A stretch of 59,220 nt of DNA from Xanthomonas cassavae CFBP 4642 (GCF_000454545.1 NZ_CM002139.1:1636880-1696099), one strand, 5' to 3'; positions 34,956-45,715 are shown, counted from the stretch's first letter. A program made the numbers and translations. Notes: generated from the letters alone by a model not told the origin.

Positions 34956-35298
34956 GCAAGGCACTCACCACGTCCACCGCGCGTGCGTCGCCGGCACCGT
35001 TGGCGTCATGGCGCCGTCCCTTGGCGTGATTGCAGCCTGCACAGGCCAGCGCCAGATTGCGCGCATCGTTGGGCGCATTGCCCACCAGCATGCACAGGTC
35101 GGCTGCGGCGCGGCGCCCGAACCAGGCCTGCGGTACCACGTGTTCCAGCGTGGTGTGCCCCAGTGGTTCGCCGTCGGTGCCGATGTGCAGGCGGCGACGG
35201 CAATGCAGGCAGCGGGTTTCCCAGCTGCCGTCCAGCAACCGGGCCTGGGCATCGGTCTGCGCCGCGAGCAGGAGCCGTTGGCGCAGCACTGTCCGCAT
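34894..35298 (-). CDS. HNH endonuclease-domain protein
   Basis: 134 residues. Two Cys pairs (CLHC and CAGC) form a zinc site. They flank the HNH core LEHVVPQAWFGRRAAADLCMLVGNAPNDARNLALACAGCNHAKG. The biological target is unknown; such small proteins can be nicking nucleases. It starts 2 bp after the end of kbl on the same strand, so they may be co-transcribed. The 3' end overlaps the facing pseudouridine synthase gene by 62 bp. Confidence 0.8.
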   Translation of the reverse strand: MRTVLRQRLLLAAQTDAQARLLDGSWETRCLHCRRRLHIGTDGEPLGHTTLEHVVPQAWFGRRAAADLCMLVGNAPNDARNLALACAGCNHAKGRRHDANGAGDARAVDVVSALLSARLARWRDPASAPGLPPH

Positions 35299-35300
35299 GC

Positions 35301-36509
35301 TCAGGCCTTGATGACGTCCAGTTCGCGGCCGATCTTGATGAAGGCGTCGATCGCCTGATCCAGCTGCGCGCGGGTATGCGCGGCGCTGATCTGGGTACGG
35401 ATGCGGGCCTGGCCCTTGGGCACCACCGGGAAGAAGAAGCCAATCGCGTAGATGCCTTCTTCCAGCAGGCGCTCGGCGAACGTCTGCGCCAGCGGTGCGT
35501 CGTAGAGCATTACCGGGCTGATCGGGTGCACGCCGGGCTTGAGGTCGAAGCCGGCGGCGGTCATGCGTTCGCGGAAGTAGCGGGTGTTTTCCACCAGTTG
35601 CGTGCGCAGCTCGCCCGCGGCATCCAGCATTTCGAAGGCCTTGATGCCGGCAGCCACCACGTGCGGCGGCAATGAATTGGAGAACAGGTAGGGGCGCGAA
35701 CGCTGGCGCAGCAACTCGATCACTTCGCGCTTTGCGGTGGTGAAGCCGCCGAGTGCGCCGCCCATGGCCTTGCCCAGGGTGCCGGTGAAGATGTCGATCT
35801 GGTCCAGGACGCCCTTGACCTCGGCCGAGCCGCGACCGGTGGCGCCCAGGAAGCCGGTGGCATGGCATTCGTCGATATGCACCAGTGCGTTGTACTTGCG
35901 GGCCAGGGCAGCGATCTCGTCCAGGGGGGCGATGAAGCCGTCCATCGAGAACACGCCGTCGCTGGTGATCAGCTTGGTCTTGCAGCCGGCCGCATCGGCA
36001 GCCTGCAGCTGCGCCTCCAGGTCGGCCATGTCGCAGTTGGCGTAGCGGAAGCGCTTGGCCTTGCACAGGCGCACGCCGTCGATGATGGAGGCGTGGTTCA
36101 GCGCATCGGAAATGATCGCATCGTGCTCGCCGAGCAGTGGTTCGAACAGGCCGCCGTTGGCGTCGAAGCAGGCGGCATAAAGGATGGTGTCCTCGGTGCC
36201 GAAGAACTCGGCGATGGTGCGCTCGAGCTGCTTGTGCAGGTCTTGGGTGCCGCAGATGAAGCGCACCGACGCCATGCCGAAGCCGTGGCTGTCCAGCGCA
36301 TCCTTGGCGGCCTGGATGATGTCCGGGTGGTCGGCCAGGCCCAGATAGTTGTTGGCGCAGAAGTTCAGCACGCTGCGGCCAGCGGCCAGCGTGATCCGTG
36401 CCGACTGCGGGCCGGTGATGATGCGCTCGGACTTGAACAGGCCCTGGGACTGGATGGCATCCAGCTCGGCGGCGTAGTGGGAGGTGAGCGCGGCAGGCGG
36501 ACGGGTCAT
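35301..36509 (-). CDS. kbl: 2-amino-3-ketobutyrate CoA ligase (glycine C-acetyltransferase)
   Basis: 402 residues, a PLP enzyme of the alpha-oxoamine synthase family. It cleaves 2-amino-3-ketobutyrate with CoA into glycine and acetyl-CoA, downstream of Tdh. Visible parts are [33 protein letters not shown] and the PLP lysine in [13 protein letters not shown]. The ATG at 36509 fits the family; ten extra in-frame codons lie upstream. Its partner tdh lies 5.4 kb away on the same strand. Confidence 0.95.
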   Translation of the reverse strand: MTRPPAALTSHYAAELDAIQSQGLFKSERIITGPQSARITLAAGRSVLNFCANNYLGLADHPDIIQAAKDALDSHGFGMASVRFICGTQDLHKQLERTIAEFFGTEDTILYAACFDANGGLFEPLLGEHDAIISDALNHASIIDGVRLCKAKRFRYANCDMADLEAQLQAADAAGCKTKLITSDGVFSMDGFIAPLDEIAALARKYNALVHIDECHATGFLGATGRGSAEVKGVLDQIDIFTGTLGKAMGGALGGFTTAKREVIELLRQRSRPYLFSNSLPPHVVAAGIKAFEMLDAAGELRTQLVENTRYFRERMTAAGFDLKPGVHPISPVMLYDAPLAQTFAERLLEEGIYAIGFFFPVVPKGQARIRTQISAAHTRAQLDQAIDAFIKIGRELDVIKA

Positions 36510-36680
36510 GGCGGTCGCAGTGGCAAGGAAGAAGCGCAATCTTAACGATCACCATGGCATACCACTACGTCATGCAAAATCGGCATAAGCAACGGCGTGG
36601 ATGTCATTTCACCGCCCGCGTGACGCTGCGCAGCATGGCATGCTTGCTGTTCAGCTGTGCCCCCCGGCCAGGAGATCGTT

Positions 36681-37697
36681 GTGACACACCCCCGCTTCCG
36701 CCTCGTTTCCCTCGTATGCATCTTGCTGGCCCTGGCCGGCCCAGCAGGCGCTCGCGACATCGGTTTGCTCAATGTGAGCTACGACCCCACCCGCGAGTTC
36801 TACCGCGATTTCAACACCGCATTCGCGGCGCAGTGGAAGCAGCAGCACCCGCAGGACACGGTCACGGTGGAGACCTCGCACGGCGGGTCCGGCAAGCAGG
36901 CGCGCGCGGTCATCGACGGCATCGAGGCGGACGTGGTGACCCTGGCGCTGGCCTACGACGTGGATGCGATCGCGCAGAAGGCCAAGCTGATCGACAGCGA
37001 TTGGGAAAAGCGGCTGCCGGACAACAGCGCGCCGTATACCTCCACCATCGTGTTCCTGGTGCGCAAGGGCAACCCGAAGAACATCAAGGACTGGCCTGAC
37101 CTGCTGCGTTCGGGTGTGGCGGTGGTGACGCCCAACCCCAAGACCTCCGGCGGCGCGCGCTGGAATTATCTGGCCGCCTGGGCGTATGCGGACCACATCT
37201 TCAAGGGCGACCGCGAGCGCATCCTGCGCTACATGCAGGCGCTGTTCCGCAACGTGCCGGTGCTCGACACCGGTGCGCGCGGTGCGACCACCACCTTCGT
37301 CCAGCGTGGTATCGGCGACGTCCTGCTGGCCTGGGAGAACGAGGCGCTGCTGGCGCGCGAGGAACTGGGCAAGGACAAGTTCGAGATCGTGGTGCCGAAG
37401 CTGTCGATCCTGGCCGAGCCATCGGTGGCGCTGGTGGACAGGAACGTCGACAAGCATGGCACCCGTGAGGTGGCCGACGCCTATCTGCGCTACCTGTATG
37501 CGCCGGAAGGGCAGAAGCTGGCGGCCAGGCATTTCTATCGCCCGCGCCATCCGGAGTTTGCCGATCCGGTGGACCTGGCCCGTTTCCCGGACATCAAGCT
37601 GGTGACGATCCAGCAGGCGTTCGGGTCCTGGGACAAGGCACAGCAGGAACACTTCGCCGACGGCGGCCTGTTCGACCAGATCCAGGCCAAGAAGTAG
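36681..37697 (+). CDS. sbp: Sulfate/thiosulfate-binding periplasmic protein
   Basis: 338 residues with a signal peptide ([19 protein letters not shown]). The mature protein begins [21 protein letters not shown] and contains [17 protein letters not shown], both typical of Sbp/CysP ligand contacts. It feeds the CysUWA importer encoded immediately downstream. The GTG at 36681 was chosen for AGGAG 6 bp upstream; an ATG 24 bp earlier lacks one. cysU follows after 2 bp. Sulfur-starvation control is expected, but no CysB site was identified. Confidence 0.95.
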   Translation: MTHPRFRLVSLVCILLALAGPAGARDIGLLNVSYDPTREFYRDFNTAFAAQWKQQHPQDTVTVETSHGGSGKQARAVIDGIEADVVTLALAYDVDAIAQKAKLIDSDWEKRLPDNSAPYTSTIVFLVRKGNPKNIKDWPDLLRSGVAVVTPNPKTSGGARWNYLAAWAYADHIFKGDRERILRYMQALFRNVPVLDTGARGATTTFVQRGIGDVLLAWENEALLAREELGKDKFEIVVPKLSILAEPSVALVDRNVDKHGTREVADAYLRYLYAPEGQKLAARHFYRPRHPEFADPVDLARFPDIKLVTIQQAFGSWDKAQQEHFADGGLFDQIQAKK

Positions 37698-37699
37698 GC

Positions 37700-38563
37700 A
37701 TGCAGACCTCGGTTGCACCCCACCCGGTGGCGCCAGCGCGCCGCCGCCGCGTGATGCCGGGGCTGGGCCTGAGTCTGGGCATCACCCTGACCTGGCTCGG
37801 CCTGATCGTGCTGATTCCGTTGCTGGGCATCTTCATCAAGACCAGCGGCTTGGGTTGGGAAGGGTTGTGGAAGGTCTGGAGCGAACCGCGCGCGCTGGCG
37901 GCGTTGCGGCTCAGCTTCGGCACCGCCCTGGCGGCAGGCGCGTTCAATGCGCTGATGGGCACCTGGGTGGCCTGGGTGTTCGTGCGTTACCGGTTTCCCG
38001 GCAAGCGCTTCTTCGACGCGGTGATCGACCTGCCGTTCGCGCTGCCCACCGCAGTGGCCGGTATCGCGCTGACTGCGTTGTATGGCGGCAACGGCTGGAT
38101 CGGGCGCTGGCTGGAGGCGGCCGGTATCAAGGTGGCCTATACCCAGCTCGGCATCGTGATCGCGCTGGTGTTCGTTGGCCTGCCATTCGTGGTGCGGGTG
38201 GTGCAGCCGGTGCTGGCCGAAAGCGATCGTGAAATGGAGGCTGCGGCCGCCACGCTGGGCGCCTCGCGCTGGCAGACGGTCTGGCGGGTGGTGTTGCCGG
38301 GGCTGTGGCCGGCGGTGCTGACGGGGTTTGCGCTGGCCTTCGCACGCGGGGTGGGAGAGTACGGGTCGGTGATCTTCATTGCCGGCAACCTGCCCAATTC
38401 CACCGAAATCGCGCCGCTGCTGATCACCATCCGGCTGGAAGAGTTCGACTATGCCGGCGCCACCGCGATCGCCGCGGCGATGCTGTTGCTGTCGCTGGTG
38501 ATCCTGCTGGTGGTCAACACGTTGCAGGCACGCCTGTTGCGCTATCAACGGAGGCCAGCATGA
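37700..38563 (+). CDS. cysU: Sulfate ABC transporter permease CysU (CysT)
   Basis: 287 residues with about six transmembrane helices. The permease EAA loop is [32 protein letters not shown]. It forms the membrane channel with CysW. The ending overlaps cysW as [21 protein letters not shown] segment is typical of CysT. Confidence 0.95.
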   Translation: MQTSVAPHPVAPARRRRVMPGLGLSLGITLTWLGLIVLIPLLGIFIKTSGLGWEGLWKVWSEPRALAALRLSFGTALAAGAFNALMGTWVAWVFVRYRFPGKRFFDAVIDLPFALPTAVAGIALTALYGGNGWIGRWLEAAGIKVAYTQLGIVIALVFVGLPFVVRVVQPVLAESDREMEAAAATLGASRWQTVWRVVLPGLWPAVLTGFALAFARGVGEYGSVIFIAGNLPNSTEIAPLLITIRLEEFDYAGATAIAAAMLLLSLVILLVVNTLQARLLRYQRRPA

Positions 38564-39513
38564 CCGATGCTGTTTCCTCGTTGCCCTCGATGCTGCAGAC
38601 CCGTGCGATGACCGAGCAGGCGCGCCGCATCACCGATTCGGCCACCAACGAGCCGCGCTGGGTGCAGGGGCTGATGATCCTGGGTGCACTGGGATTTCTG
38701 CTGGCGTTCTTGTTGCTGCCGCTGGTGCTGGTCTTCGCCGAAGCATTGCGCGGCGGCGGGGAGACCTTCCTGCGCGCGGTGGTCGACCCGGATGCGCTGT
38801 CGGCGATCAAGCTGACGCTGCTGGTGACGGCCGTCGTGCTGCCGTTGAACCTGGTATTCGGCGTGGCCGCTGCCTGGGCGGTGAGCAAGCACCAGTTCCG
38901 CGGCAAGCGCCTGCTGGTCAGCCTGATCGACCTGCCGTTTTCGGTGTCGCCGGTGGTGGCGGGGCTGATCTTCGTGCTGATCTTCGGCCGCAATGGCTGG
39001 GCCTGGCCATTGATCGACGAAGGCTGGCATGTGCAGCTGCCGGCGCTGGGCGACTTCGTGATTCAGCTGCCACGGATCGTGTTTGCGTTGCCTGGCATCG
39101 TGCTGGCCACCACGTTCGTGACATTTCCCTTCATCGCACGCGAACTGATGCCACTGATGGAGCAGCAGGGCAGCGACGAGGAATTGGCCGCGCTGAGCCT
39201 GGGCGCCAATGGCTGGCAGATGTTCTGGCGAGTGACTGTCCCCAATATCCGCTGGGGCCTGCTGTACGGCGTGCTGTTGTGCGCGGCGCGGGCGATGGGC
39301 GAGTTCGGCGCGGTGTCGGTGGTGTCCGGGCATATCCGCGGGCGTACCAATACGCTGCCGCTGCACGTGGAGATTCTCTACAACGAATACGCCTACAGCG
39401 CCGCATTCGCCTGCGCCTCGCTGCTGGCATTGACCGCGCTGCTGACGCTGGCGCTGAAGACGTACCTGGAATGGCGGCACGGCGATTCGCTGGCCGCCAA
39501 TCACCGCCACTGA
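38560..39513 (+). CDS. cysW: Sulfate ABC transporter permease CysW
   Basis: 317 residues. The EAA loop is [31 protein letters not shown], and [31 protein letters not shown] is the CysW hallmark. The ATG at 38560 follows GGAGG and overlaps the cysU stop by 4 bp. The N-terminus is about 30 residues longer than E. coli CysW. Confidence 0.95.
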   Translation: MTDAVSSLPSMLQTRAMTEQARRITDSATNEPRWVQGLMILGALGFLLAFLLLPLVLVFAEALRGGGETFLRAVVDPDALSAIKLTLLVTAVVLPLNLVFGVAAAWAVSKHQFRGKRLLVSLIDLPFSVSPVVAGLIFVLIFGRNGWAWPLIDEGWHVQLPALGDFVIQLPRIVFALPGIVLATTFVTFPFIARELMPLMEQQGSDEELAALSLGANGWQMFWRVTVPNIRWGLLYGVLLCAARAMGEFGAVSVVSGHIRGRTNTLPLHVEILYNEYAYSAAFACASLLALTALLTLALKTYLEWRHGDSLAANHRH

Positions 39514-39520
39514 GGTCACC

Positions 39521-40555
39521 ATGGGCATCCGTATCCACCGTCTGCGCAAGCAGTTCGAGAGTTTTACCGCGCTGGACGACATCAGTCTGGACGTGCGCCA
39601 AGGCGAGCTGCTGGCGCTGCTGGGGCCGTCCGGCTCGGGCAAGACCACCTTGTTGCGGATCATGGCCGGGCTGGAGCATGCCGATGGTGGGCAGGTGCTG
39701 TTCGGCGAGGAGGACGCCACCCGCATGAGCGTGCAGTCGCGCCGGGTCGGCTTCGTATTCCAGCATTACGCGCTGTTCAAGCACATGGACGTGTTCGAGA
39801 ACATTGCGTTCGGGCTGCGCGTGCGGCGCGGCGACGAGCGCTGGGCCGAAGCGCGCATCCGTGCGCGGGTGGAAGAGCTGCTGGCGCTGGTGCAGCTGCA
39901 GGGACTGGAGCAGCGTTATCCTACCCAGTTGTCCGGCGGCCAGCGGCAGCGCGTGGCGCTGGCGCGGGCGCTGGCGATCGAACCGCGCGTGCTGTTGCTG
40001 GATGAACCCTTCGGCGCGCTGGATGCGCAGGTGCGCCGCGACCTGCGGCGCTGGCTGCGTGAGTTGCACGAGCGCACTGGCCTGACCACGGTGTTCGTGA
40101 CCCATGACCAGGAGGAAGCGCTGGAGCTGGCTGACCGGGTTGCCATCCTCAACCGCGGTCGCATCGAACAGCTCGACACCCCGGCGGTGATCTACGACAC
40201 GCCGGCCTCGCCGTTCGTGTATTCCTTCGTAGGGGCAGTGAACCGTATTCCCGGCGTGCTGGAGCAGGGGCAGATCCAGGTGGCAGGTCATGCCTTGCCG
40301 GCAGCCAATGCCGCACTGGCCGCCGGCCCGGTGGAAGTCTACGTGCGGCCCGAGGACCTGGTGCCCGATGATGACGCCGGCTGGCCGGCCACCGTGGCCT
40401 GGTCGCAGCGCAGCGGCCCACGGCTGCGGCTGCGCGCCACGCTGCAGCCGGCAGGCAACGAGGTGGAAGTGGAGCTGCCGGCCTCGGCCGGCAATTTCCA
40501 GCCCGGCCAGCAGCTGCGACTGACCGCACGCCATTACGGGGTGTTTCCGGCCTGA
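39521..40555 (+). CDS. cysA: Sulfate ABC transporter ATP-binding protein CysA
   Basis: 344 residues. Walker A GPSGSGKT is at 35-42. The signature [15 protein letters not shown] and Walker [13 protein letters not shown] follow, then HDQEEAL. The C-terminal TOBE-like regulatory domain holds [12 protein letters not shown]. It powers sulfate/thiosulfate uptake with CysU and CysW and starts 7 bp after cysW. Confidence 0.96.
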   Translation: MGIRIHRLRKQFESFTALDDISLDVRQGELLALLGPSGSGKTTLLRIMAGLEHADGGQVLFGEEDATRMSVQSRRVGFVFQHYALFKHMDVFENIAFGLRVRRGDERWAEARIRARVEELLALVQLQGLEQRYPTQLSGGQRQRVALARALAIEPRVLLLDEPFGALDAQVRRDLRRWLRELHERTGLTTVFVTHDQEEALELADRVAILNRGRIEQLDTPAVIYDTPASPFVYSFVGAVNRIPGVLEQGQIQVAGHALPAANAALAAGPVEVYVRPEDLVPDDDAGWPATVAWSQRSGPRLRLRATLQPAGNEVEVELPASAGNFQPGQQLRLTARHYGVFPA

Positions 40556-41028
40556 GGATCCGCCGCCGAGGCGTTTCACTCGGGCGCGATGGACGTGCCC
40601 GGGAATTGCTGAGGGAACCCGCGGTTTGCCGTGCCCTTGAATGCGGTGTCCCAGGACCGACCGGCAAGCGACCGGCGCTAGCCGCGTTGCAAGCGGAGCA
40701 GTGGAGTGGTTCGCGAACGGCACGTCTCCAGCGGCCTGCCCGACACTTCCAATACGGATTCCAGACTCCCATGTCCTTGGCTTCCGAATCTGGCTTCCGA
40801 CTCTGATTCCCGATTCCCGATTCCCGATTCCCGATTCCCCAACATCAAGATTCCGCAGCCGCGGTCGATGACAGGCATACCCGATCGGCGCATCGCCAGG
40901 CGAAGGATGTGCGCTGGATCAAGCGAGCGCGACTTTTATGTTGCGCTGCAACGACAGTTCGACTAAGAATTCATTGCAGCTCTCGCTTCGCGCCATCCGA
41001 CCGCCCATCGCTCCAGGAGAAGCCCCCC
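40556..41028. other. 473-bp intergenic region with heptamer tract
   Basis: It holds no supported gene. The GATTCCC tandem tract (40805-40839) lies in its centre. The last 100 bp should carry the promoter of the TorF-like gene, but no convincing -35/-10 pair was seen. Confidence 0.55.
40805..40839 (+). repeat. Five tandem copies of GATTCCC
   Basis: The heptamer GATTCCC is repeated five times without interruption. The same unit in inverse orientation (GGGAATC) occurs near 58908. Slippage during replication could change copy number, so this is a possible VNTR locus. Confidence 0.95.
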
Positions 41029-41745
41029 ATGAAGCCGTCCTCGCTCGCTTGTTGTCTGTCGTTGCTGTTGTTCGGCGTGGTGCCGCTGGCACAGGCGCAA
41101 GACGAAGACGCGCCCGCGCCGCCGCTCAGCGGCACGTTTGCGCTGACCAGTGATTACCTGTTCCGCGGCATCTCGCAGACCAACGAAGAACCTGCGTTCC
41201 AGGCGGGCCTGACCTACAAGCTGCCCTACGGCTTTTATGTCGGGACCTGGGGTTCCAATGTCGATTTCGGCGCGGGCGATCCGGACTGGGAAGTGGACGG
41301 TTTTGCCGGCTACAACACCGACCTGAGTGCGAATTTCAATTTCGACGTGATGGTGAACCGCTATCACTATCTCGGTGCCGGTGCGTCCAACTACGCCGAG
41401 CTGATCACCAAGACTACGTTCCTGAAGACCTATAGCCTGACCCTGGCGTACACCAACGATCTGTACGGCAGCGACACCGATGGCTATTACTACGCACTGG
41501 ATGCCAATTGGGCGTTGCCGCACAACTTCACCATCGGCGCGCATGCCGGGCACAGCATCTACACCTCGGCGCTGAGCCAGATCGATCACGACTACAACGA
41601 TTTCGGCGTCAACGTGGGCAAGACCTTCGGTCCACTTGGCCTGAGCGTGGGCTATTACGACACCAGCGAAGCGGCCGAATTCGGCTTCGGGCGGCAGAAT
41701 TCGCAGAACCATCTGGTGGCGACGGCAACGGTCACCTGGCCATGA
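41029..41745 (+). CDS. TorF-family putative outer-membrane porin
   Basis: 238 residues with a Sec signal (LSLLLFGVVPLAQAQ). The mature region opens with LSGTFALTSDYLFRGISQTNEEPAFQAGLTYKLPYGFYVGTWGSNVDF. This matches the TorF/TIGR02001 family of small beta-barrels. Alternating aromatic strands run to the C-terminal VTWP. CAGGAGA precedes the ATG. The substrate is unknown. Its place after the sulfate importer is suggestive but not evidence of linkage. Confidence 0.82.
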   Translation: MKPSSLACCLSLLLFGVVPLAQAQDEDAPAPPLSGTFALTSDYLFRGISQTNEEPAFQAGLTYKLPYGFYVGTWGSNVDFGAGDPDWEVDGFAGYNTDLSANFNFDVMVNRYHYLGAGASNYAELITKTTFLKTYSLTLAYTNDLYGSDTDGYYYALDANWALPHNFTIGAHAGHSIYTSALSQIDHDYNDFGVNVGKTFGPLGLSVGYYDTSEAAEFGFGRQNSQNHLVATATVTWP

Positions 41746-41858
41746 GTGCGATTGGCTGAAGCGACTCTCGCACCTTCCTCGCGTTGCCGTGCGTAGCGAA
41801 GCGTTGCGCGCAGCATCTTCGGTTCCTGCATCCAGGTGACGTCAGGAAATGGAAATAC

Positions 41859-41882
41859 AAAAGGCGCCTCGCGGCGCCTTTT
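41859..41882. terminator. Bidirectional terminator between the TorF-like gene and tdh
   Basis: AAAAGGCGCC (41859-41868) and GGCGCCTTTT (41873-41882) flank TCGC. The symmetric A4/T4 ends suit both converging genes. Confidence 0.85.
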
Positions 41883-41904
41883 GCGTATCGGCAGGATCAG
41901 CCGA

Positions 41905-42927
41905 TCAGTTCCAGCTCAATACGACCTTGCCGGCCTTGCCTTCTTCCATCAGGTCGAAGCCCTTCTGGAAATCGTCGATCGGCAGCTGATGGGTCAGCAC
42001 CTTCTGCAACGGGAAGCCCGACAGCACCAGCTGGGTCATCTTGTACCAGGTCTCATACATCTTGCGGCCGTAGATGCCTTGCACGGTAAGACCCTTGAAG
42101 ATGATCCTGTCCCAGTCGCAGCCGGCACCGCGCGGCATGATGCCAAGCATGGCGATCTTGCCGCCGTGGTACATGCAATCGAGCATGTCGTTGAACGCGC
42201 GCGGGTTGCCGCTCATCTCCAGGCCCACGTCGAAGCCTTCCATGTGCAGGTCCTTCATCACGTCCTTCAACGACGTATTGGACACGTTGACCACGCGGGT
42301 GGCGCCCATGTCGGCGGCCAGCTTGAGACGGAAATCGTTAACGTCGGTGACGACCACGTTGCGCGCACCGATGTGCTTGCAGATGCCCGCCGCAATGATG
42401 CCGATCGGGCCGGCGCCGGTGATCAGCACGTCTTCGCCGATGACGTCGAACTCCAGCGCGCAATGCGCGGCGTTGCCGTAGGGGTCGAAGAATGCCGCCA
42501 GTTCGGACGGGATCTGGTCCGGGATGGGCCACAGGTTGGAGGCGGGCATCACCATGTATTCGGCAAACGCGCCGTTGACGTTGACGCCGATGCCAACCGT
42601 GTTGGGGCACAGGTGCGGGCGGCCACCGCGGCAGTTGCGGCAATGGCCGCAGACAATATGGCCTTCGGCCGAGACGCGTTGGCCCACCTGATAGCCGGTC
42701 ACCGCCGAACCGAGCTCGGCCACGCGGCCGACGAACTCATGGCCGATGGTCAGGCCGGGTTTGATGGTGCGTTGGCTCCATTCGTCCCACAGGTAGATGT
42801 GCAGGTCGGTGCCGCAGATGGCGGTCTTTTCGAGCTTGATCAGCACCTCGTTGGGGCCGGGAGTGGGAACCGGCACCTGCTCCATCCAGATGCCTTTTCC
42901 CGCGTCGCGCTTGACCAGCGCTTTCAT
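41905..42927 (-). CDS. tdh: L-threonine 3-dehydrogenase
   Basis: 340 residues, a zinc MDR enzyme that oxidises threonine to 2-amino-3-ketobutyrate with NAD. Catalytic zinc ligands lie in [10 protein letters not shown] and GHEFVG. The structural zinc site is [15 protein letters not shown]. The Rossmann segment is [21 protein letters not shown]. The start at 42927 (MKALVKR) gives the standard length; an in-frame ATG at 42939 is possible. With Kbl it forms the threonine-to-glycine pathway. Confidence 0.95.
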   Translation of the reverse strand: MKALVKRDAGKGIWMEQVPVPTPGPNEVLIKLEKTAICGTDLHIYLWDEWSQRTIKPGLTIGHEFVGRVAELGSAVTGYQVGQRVSAEGHIVCGHCRNCRGGRPHLCPNTVGIGVNVNGAFAEYMVMPASNLWPIPDQIPSELAAFFDPYGNAAHCALEFDVIGEDVLITGAGPIGIIAAGICKHIGARNVVVTDVNDFRLKLAADMGATRVVNVSNTSLKDVMKDLHMEGFDVGLEMSGNPRAFNDMLDCMYHGGKIAMLGIMPRGAGCDWDRIIFKGLTVQGIYGRKMYETWYKMTQLVLSGFPLQKVLTHQLPIDDFQKGFDLMEEGKAGKVVLSWN

Positions 42928-43314
42928 CGTCTGCGCCATATGGCGAGGCCTGCTAAGTGAAATAAGTCCGCAATTATATGCCCGATGCCGCATCCGCCAT
43001 GCGGCAGTGCAGGACGGTCGCCCACGTTGATCCGGCGCCTGCCGGGAGACGGGAGTAGGCGGTGGACGAGCGGGCGCACGAGCCGGGCAAGGGGCGACTT
43101 CGCGCGCTGCCCCCATCCGCCCTTCGGGCACCTTCCCCCGCATGCGGGGGAAGGCGGTGCGCAGCACCGGATGGAGGTCACCACCGCCTTCACCCTTCTC
43201 CCGCATGCGGGAAAGTGGCACGCAGCGCCGGATGGAGGTCACCACCGCCTTGACCCTTCTCCCGCATGCGGGAAAGTGGCACGCAGCGCCGGATGAGGGC
43301 GCAACGGCAGATGC
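42928..43314. other. 387-bp intergenic region carrying tandem palindromic repeats
   Basis: It lies upstream of tdh and downstream of the receptor gene, both on the minus strand. It holds three copies of a 61-62 bp repeat and no supported gene. The open frames seen here are repeat translations. Confidence 0.7.
43130..43294. repeat. Three tandem copies of a 61-62 bp palindrome-bearing repeat
   Basis: Copy 1 (43130-43191, 62 bp) is diverged. Copy 2 (43192-43252) and copy 3 (43253-about 43294, truncated) are nearly identical at a 61-bp period. Each copy contains CCCGCATGCGGG, a 12-bp perfect palindrome, followed by GCAGCRCCGGATG. The arrangement resembles REP-type elements. Confidence 0.9.
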
Positions 43315-45633
43315 TCAGAACTTCACATCCAGGCTCAGGAAGGTTTGCCGCGGCGCACCAGCCACCATGGTCTGGTTGTAGCCGGCCGGATCGGAGGCGA
43401 CATAGCCGTTGGTACCGGTGCTGGCGAAGTAGTGCTTGTCGGTGAGGTTGGTGACATTGAGTGCCAGGGCCACGTCAGCTACCCCGCCGAGGCGGCCGAA
43501 GTCGTAACGCGCGCCGGCATTGAACAGCCAGTACGAAGGCACCTGCGAATCGTTGAGGAAGGTGATGTAGCGCTTGTCGACGTATTTGCCGTCCAGGTCC
43601 AGGCGCAGGTTGCCGAACTGGTAGCTGGCGCTGGAGGAGAACATCAGCGCGGGGATGCCGACCACCTCCTTGCCGGAGGTGGCGACCACGCCGTTGTTGA
43701 GGTAATCGTCCTGGTAGCGCGAGCGATTCCACGACAGCGAGTTCAACCAGCTCAGGCCTTCGATCGGGCGCCACATCAGCGCCAGGTCGGCACCGGCGCT
43801 ATGCACGGCGCCGACGTTGCTCAGGATCGCCGCGCAGGTCTGCACTGCGGTACACGGCGAGGTGGTCAACAGGCGGTTGGAGAACTTGGTGAAGTAGGCA
43901 TCGGCCGAGAGCTGGAACTGGGCGTCCTGCACGCGGTAGCCCACCTGCACGGTCTGCGATTCTTCCGGCTCCAGCGTGGAGCGACTGCGGTCGAACGCGG
44001 CCTGCGAGGTGGCGAACGGGGTGAACCCGAACGCAGCGATGTTCTTGCTGTAGGATGCGTAGAGGTCCTGGCGCTCGTCGAGCTTGTAGTTGATGCCCAC
44101 CTGCGGCAGGAAGTTGTCTTCGGCACGGATGCGGCCTTGCGCCAGCGAGGTGGTCGGCACCAGCGATTGCGCGCGCGTGGTGGTGTCGAGCGACTTTGCG
44201 CCATAGTTCAACGTGAGGCGGTCATCGAGCAGGCGCACGGTGTCCTGCAGGTACAGCATGCGAGTCTGGGTGGTGTAGCGCTGCAGGAAATCGCGGCGGA
44301 ACGGAGTCTGCGCCTCAAAGACGTTGTACAGCGAGGTGTAGCCCTCGTTACCGAGCGCGAAGTAGTTGCGACCCTGCGTGGTGCGCGCGTTCTCGGCCCA
44401 GGCACCGATCTCCAGATCATGGTTGCCCCACGACCACTTCAGCGCACTGGTGCCGCCAAAACGATCCAGCCCGTAGTCGGTGGTGCGCATCGACACTGGA
44501 ATCTGCGCCGAAGTGACGACATACGGCGTCACCCATTGTCCCTCGCCGCGATTGGCGTGGTAGTAGCCGGCGGCATCCAGGGTTGCGCCGCCGAACACGA
44601 ACGTGGCCGACAGGCCGGCCAGAGTATCGCGACGCAGGCCGCCGCCGGCGTAGTAGCTGGCATCCAGCCAGCTGTAGTCGCTGGGCAGGCCGGCCAGCGA
44701 TTGCGGATAGCCATTGGCCACGCCGCTGGTGGCGCCGGTGCTCTGGTACGCGCGTGCCATCTGCACGGCAGTGGCCCAATCCGGCTGCAGGTAGTCGTAA
44801 TCCCAGCCCAGCGCGCGCTGGCTGGTCAACGACAGGTCCATGTAGTCGTATTCCTTGCGCCGCGAGGTATCCAGGAACAGGCTCAGGCGATGGCCGTCGC
44901 CCCACTGATACACGGTCTTGAGGTTGGCCTGTTCGGATGTCTGGTCGCCGAAGCCTTTCCACTTGTCGGTGCTGGCATTGGCGTAGGACAGGTACGCCGA
45001 CAAGCCATTGCGATCGCCGGTATCGGCGCGCACGAAGGTGCGGCGGGTTGCATCGCTGCCCACCGTTTGCACCAGCCGCGCACCGGGCGTGGTCTGCGGA
45101 TCGGCCGAGTAGAACTGCATGGTCCCGCCGAGATTGGTGTTGGAGGCGGTGCCCAGCGCACCGGCGCCTTGCGCGATCTCTACCGAGCCGAGGTTTTCGG
45201 AAATGATGGCGCGGGTGATGTGCAGGCCGTTGGTGACGCCGTAGCTCATGTTGCCCAGCGGAATGCCATCCAGCGTGTAGCCCAGGCGGCTCTGATCGAA
45301 ACCGTGCAGGGTGACCTGCGTGGACCACTCGTAGGTACCGAACGGGTCGGCGGACTGGAACTGCACGCCCGGCAGCTTTTCCACTGCCTTGAAGGCGCTG
45401 CTGCCCGGTGTCAGCTGCTCGATGTCCTGCCGGCTGATGCGCTGCACCTGGCGCGTACTGCCCTGCGAGACCACGTTGATCGCATCCAGTTGGGTGGCGG
45501 TGCCCGCGGCATCGGCCACTGCGGCCGGAGCATCTGCACTGCCGGCGGCAACCGGCTCGGCGGCGTATGCCATGACGGGAAGCAGCGCGGCCAGCGCTAA
45601 CGGAGTGACCTCAAAACGACGAGCGGAAGTCAT
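43315..45633 (-). CDS. TonB-dependent outer-membrane receptor
   Basis: 772 residues. A signal peptide of about 24 residues (LALAALLPVMAYA-AEP) is followed by a plug domain, about 45-170. It contains RISRQDIEQLTPGSSAFKAVEKLPGVQF and YTLDGIPLGNMSYG. The rest is a 22-strand barrel ending in the terminal aromatic FLSLDVKF. It imports an unknown ligand using TonB energy. It is divergent from a phospholipase C gene, with PHO-box-like sites between. A phosphate-containing or phosphate-linked ligand is inference. Confidence 0.92.
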   Translation of the reverse strand: MTSARRFEVTPLALAALLPVMAYAAEPVAAGSADAPAAVADAAGTATQLDAINVVSQGSTRQVQRISRQDIEQLTPGSSAFKAVEKLPGVQFQSADPFGTYEWSTQVTLHGFDQSRLGYTLDGIPLGNMSYGVTNGLHITRAIISENLGSVEIAQGAGALGTASNTNLGGTMQFYSADPQTTPGARLVQTVGSDATRRTFVRADTGDRNGLSAYLSYANASTDKWKGFGDQTSEQANLKTVYQWGDGHRLSLFLDTSRRKEYDYMDLSLTSQRALGWDYDYLQPDWATAVQMARAYQSTGATSGVANGYPQSLAGLPSDYSWLDASYYAGGGLRRDTLAGLSATFVFGGATLDAAGYYHANRGEGQWVTPYVVTSAQIPVSMRTTDYGLDRFGGTSALKWSWGNHDLEIGAWAENARTTQGRNYFALGNEGYTSLYNVFEAQTPFRRDFLQRYTTQTRMLYLQDTVRLLDDRLTLNYGAKSLDTTTRAQSLVPTTSLAQGRIRAEDNFLPQVGINYKLDERQDLYASYSKNIAAFGFTPFATSQAAFDRSRSTLEPEESQTVQVGYRVQDAQFQLSADAYFTKFSNRLLTTSPCTAVQTCAAILSNVGAVHSAGADLALMWRPIEGLSWLNSLSWNRSRYQDDYLNNGVVATSGKEVVGIPALMFSSSASYQFGNLRLDLDGKYVDKRYITFLNDSQVPSYWLFNAGARYDFGRLGGVADVALALNVTNLTDKHYFASTGTNGYVASDPAGYNQTMVAGAPRQTFLSLDVKF

Positions 45634-45715
45634 GGCAGGAATCCTGTTCGAGCACGGCTGGGGGCGGACGCGCGGTGCAAGACCGACGTTTCGCGACGCA
45701 GGGTGTCAACAGCTC

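Noticed and set aside
43345..45600. 751-codon plus-strand open frame opposite the TonB receptor
   Set aside because: Antisense shadow of a GC-rich gene. Composition is Val/Gly/Arg/His-rich without domains.
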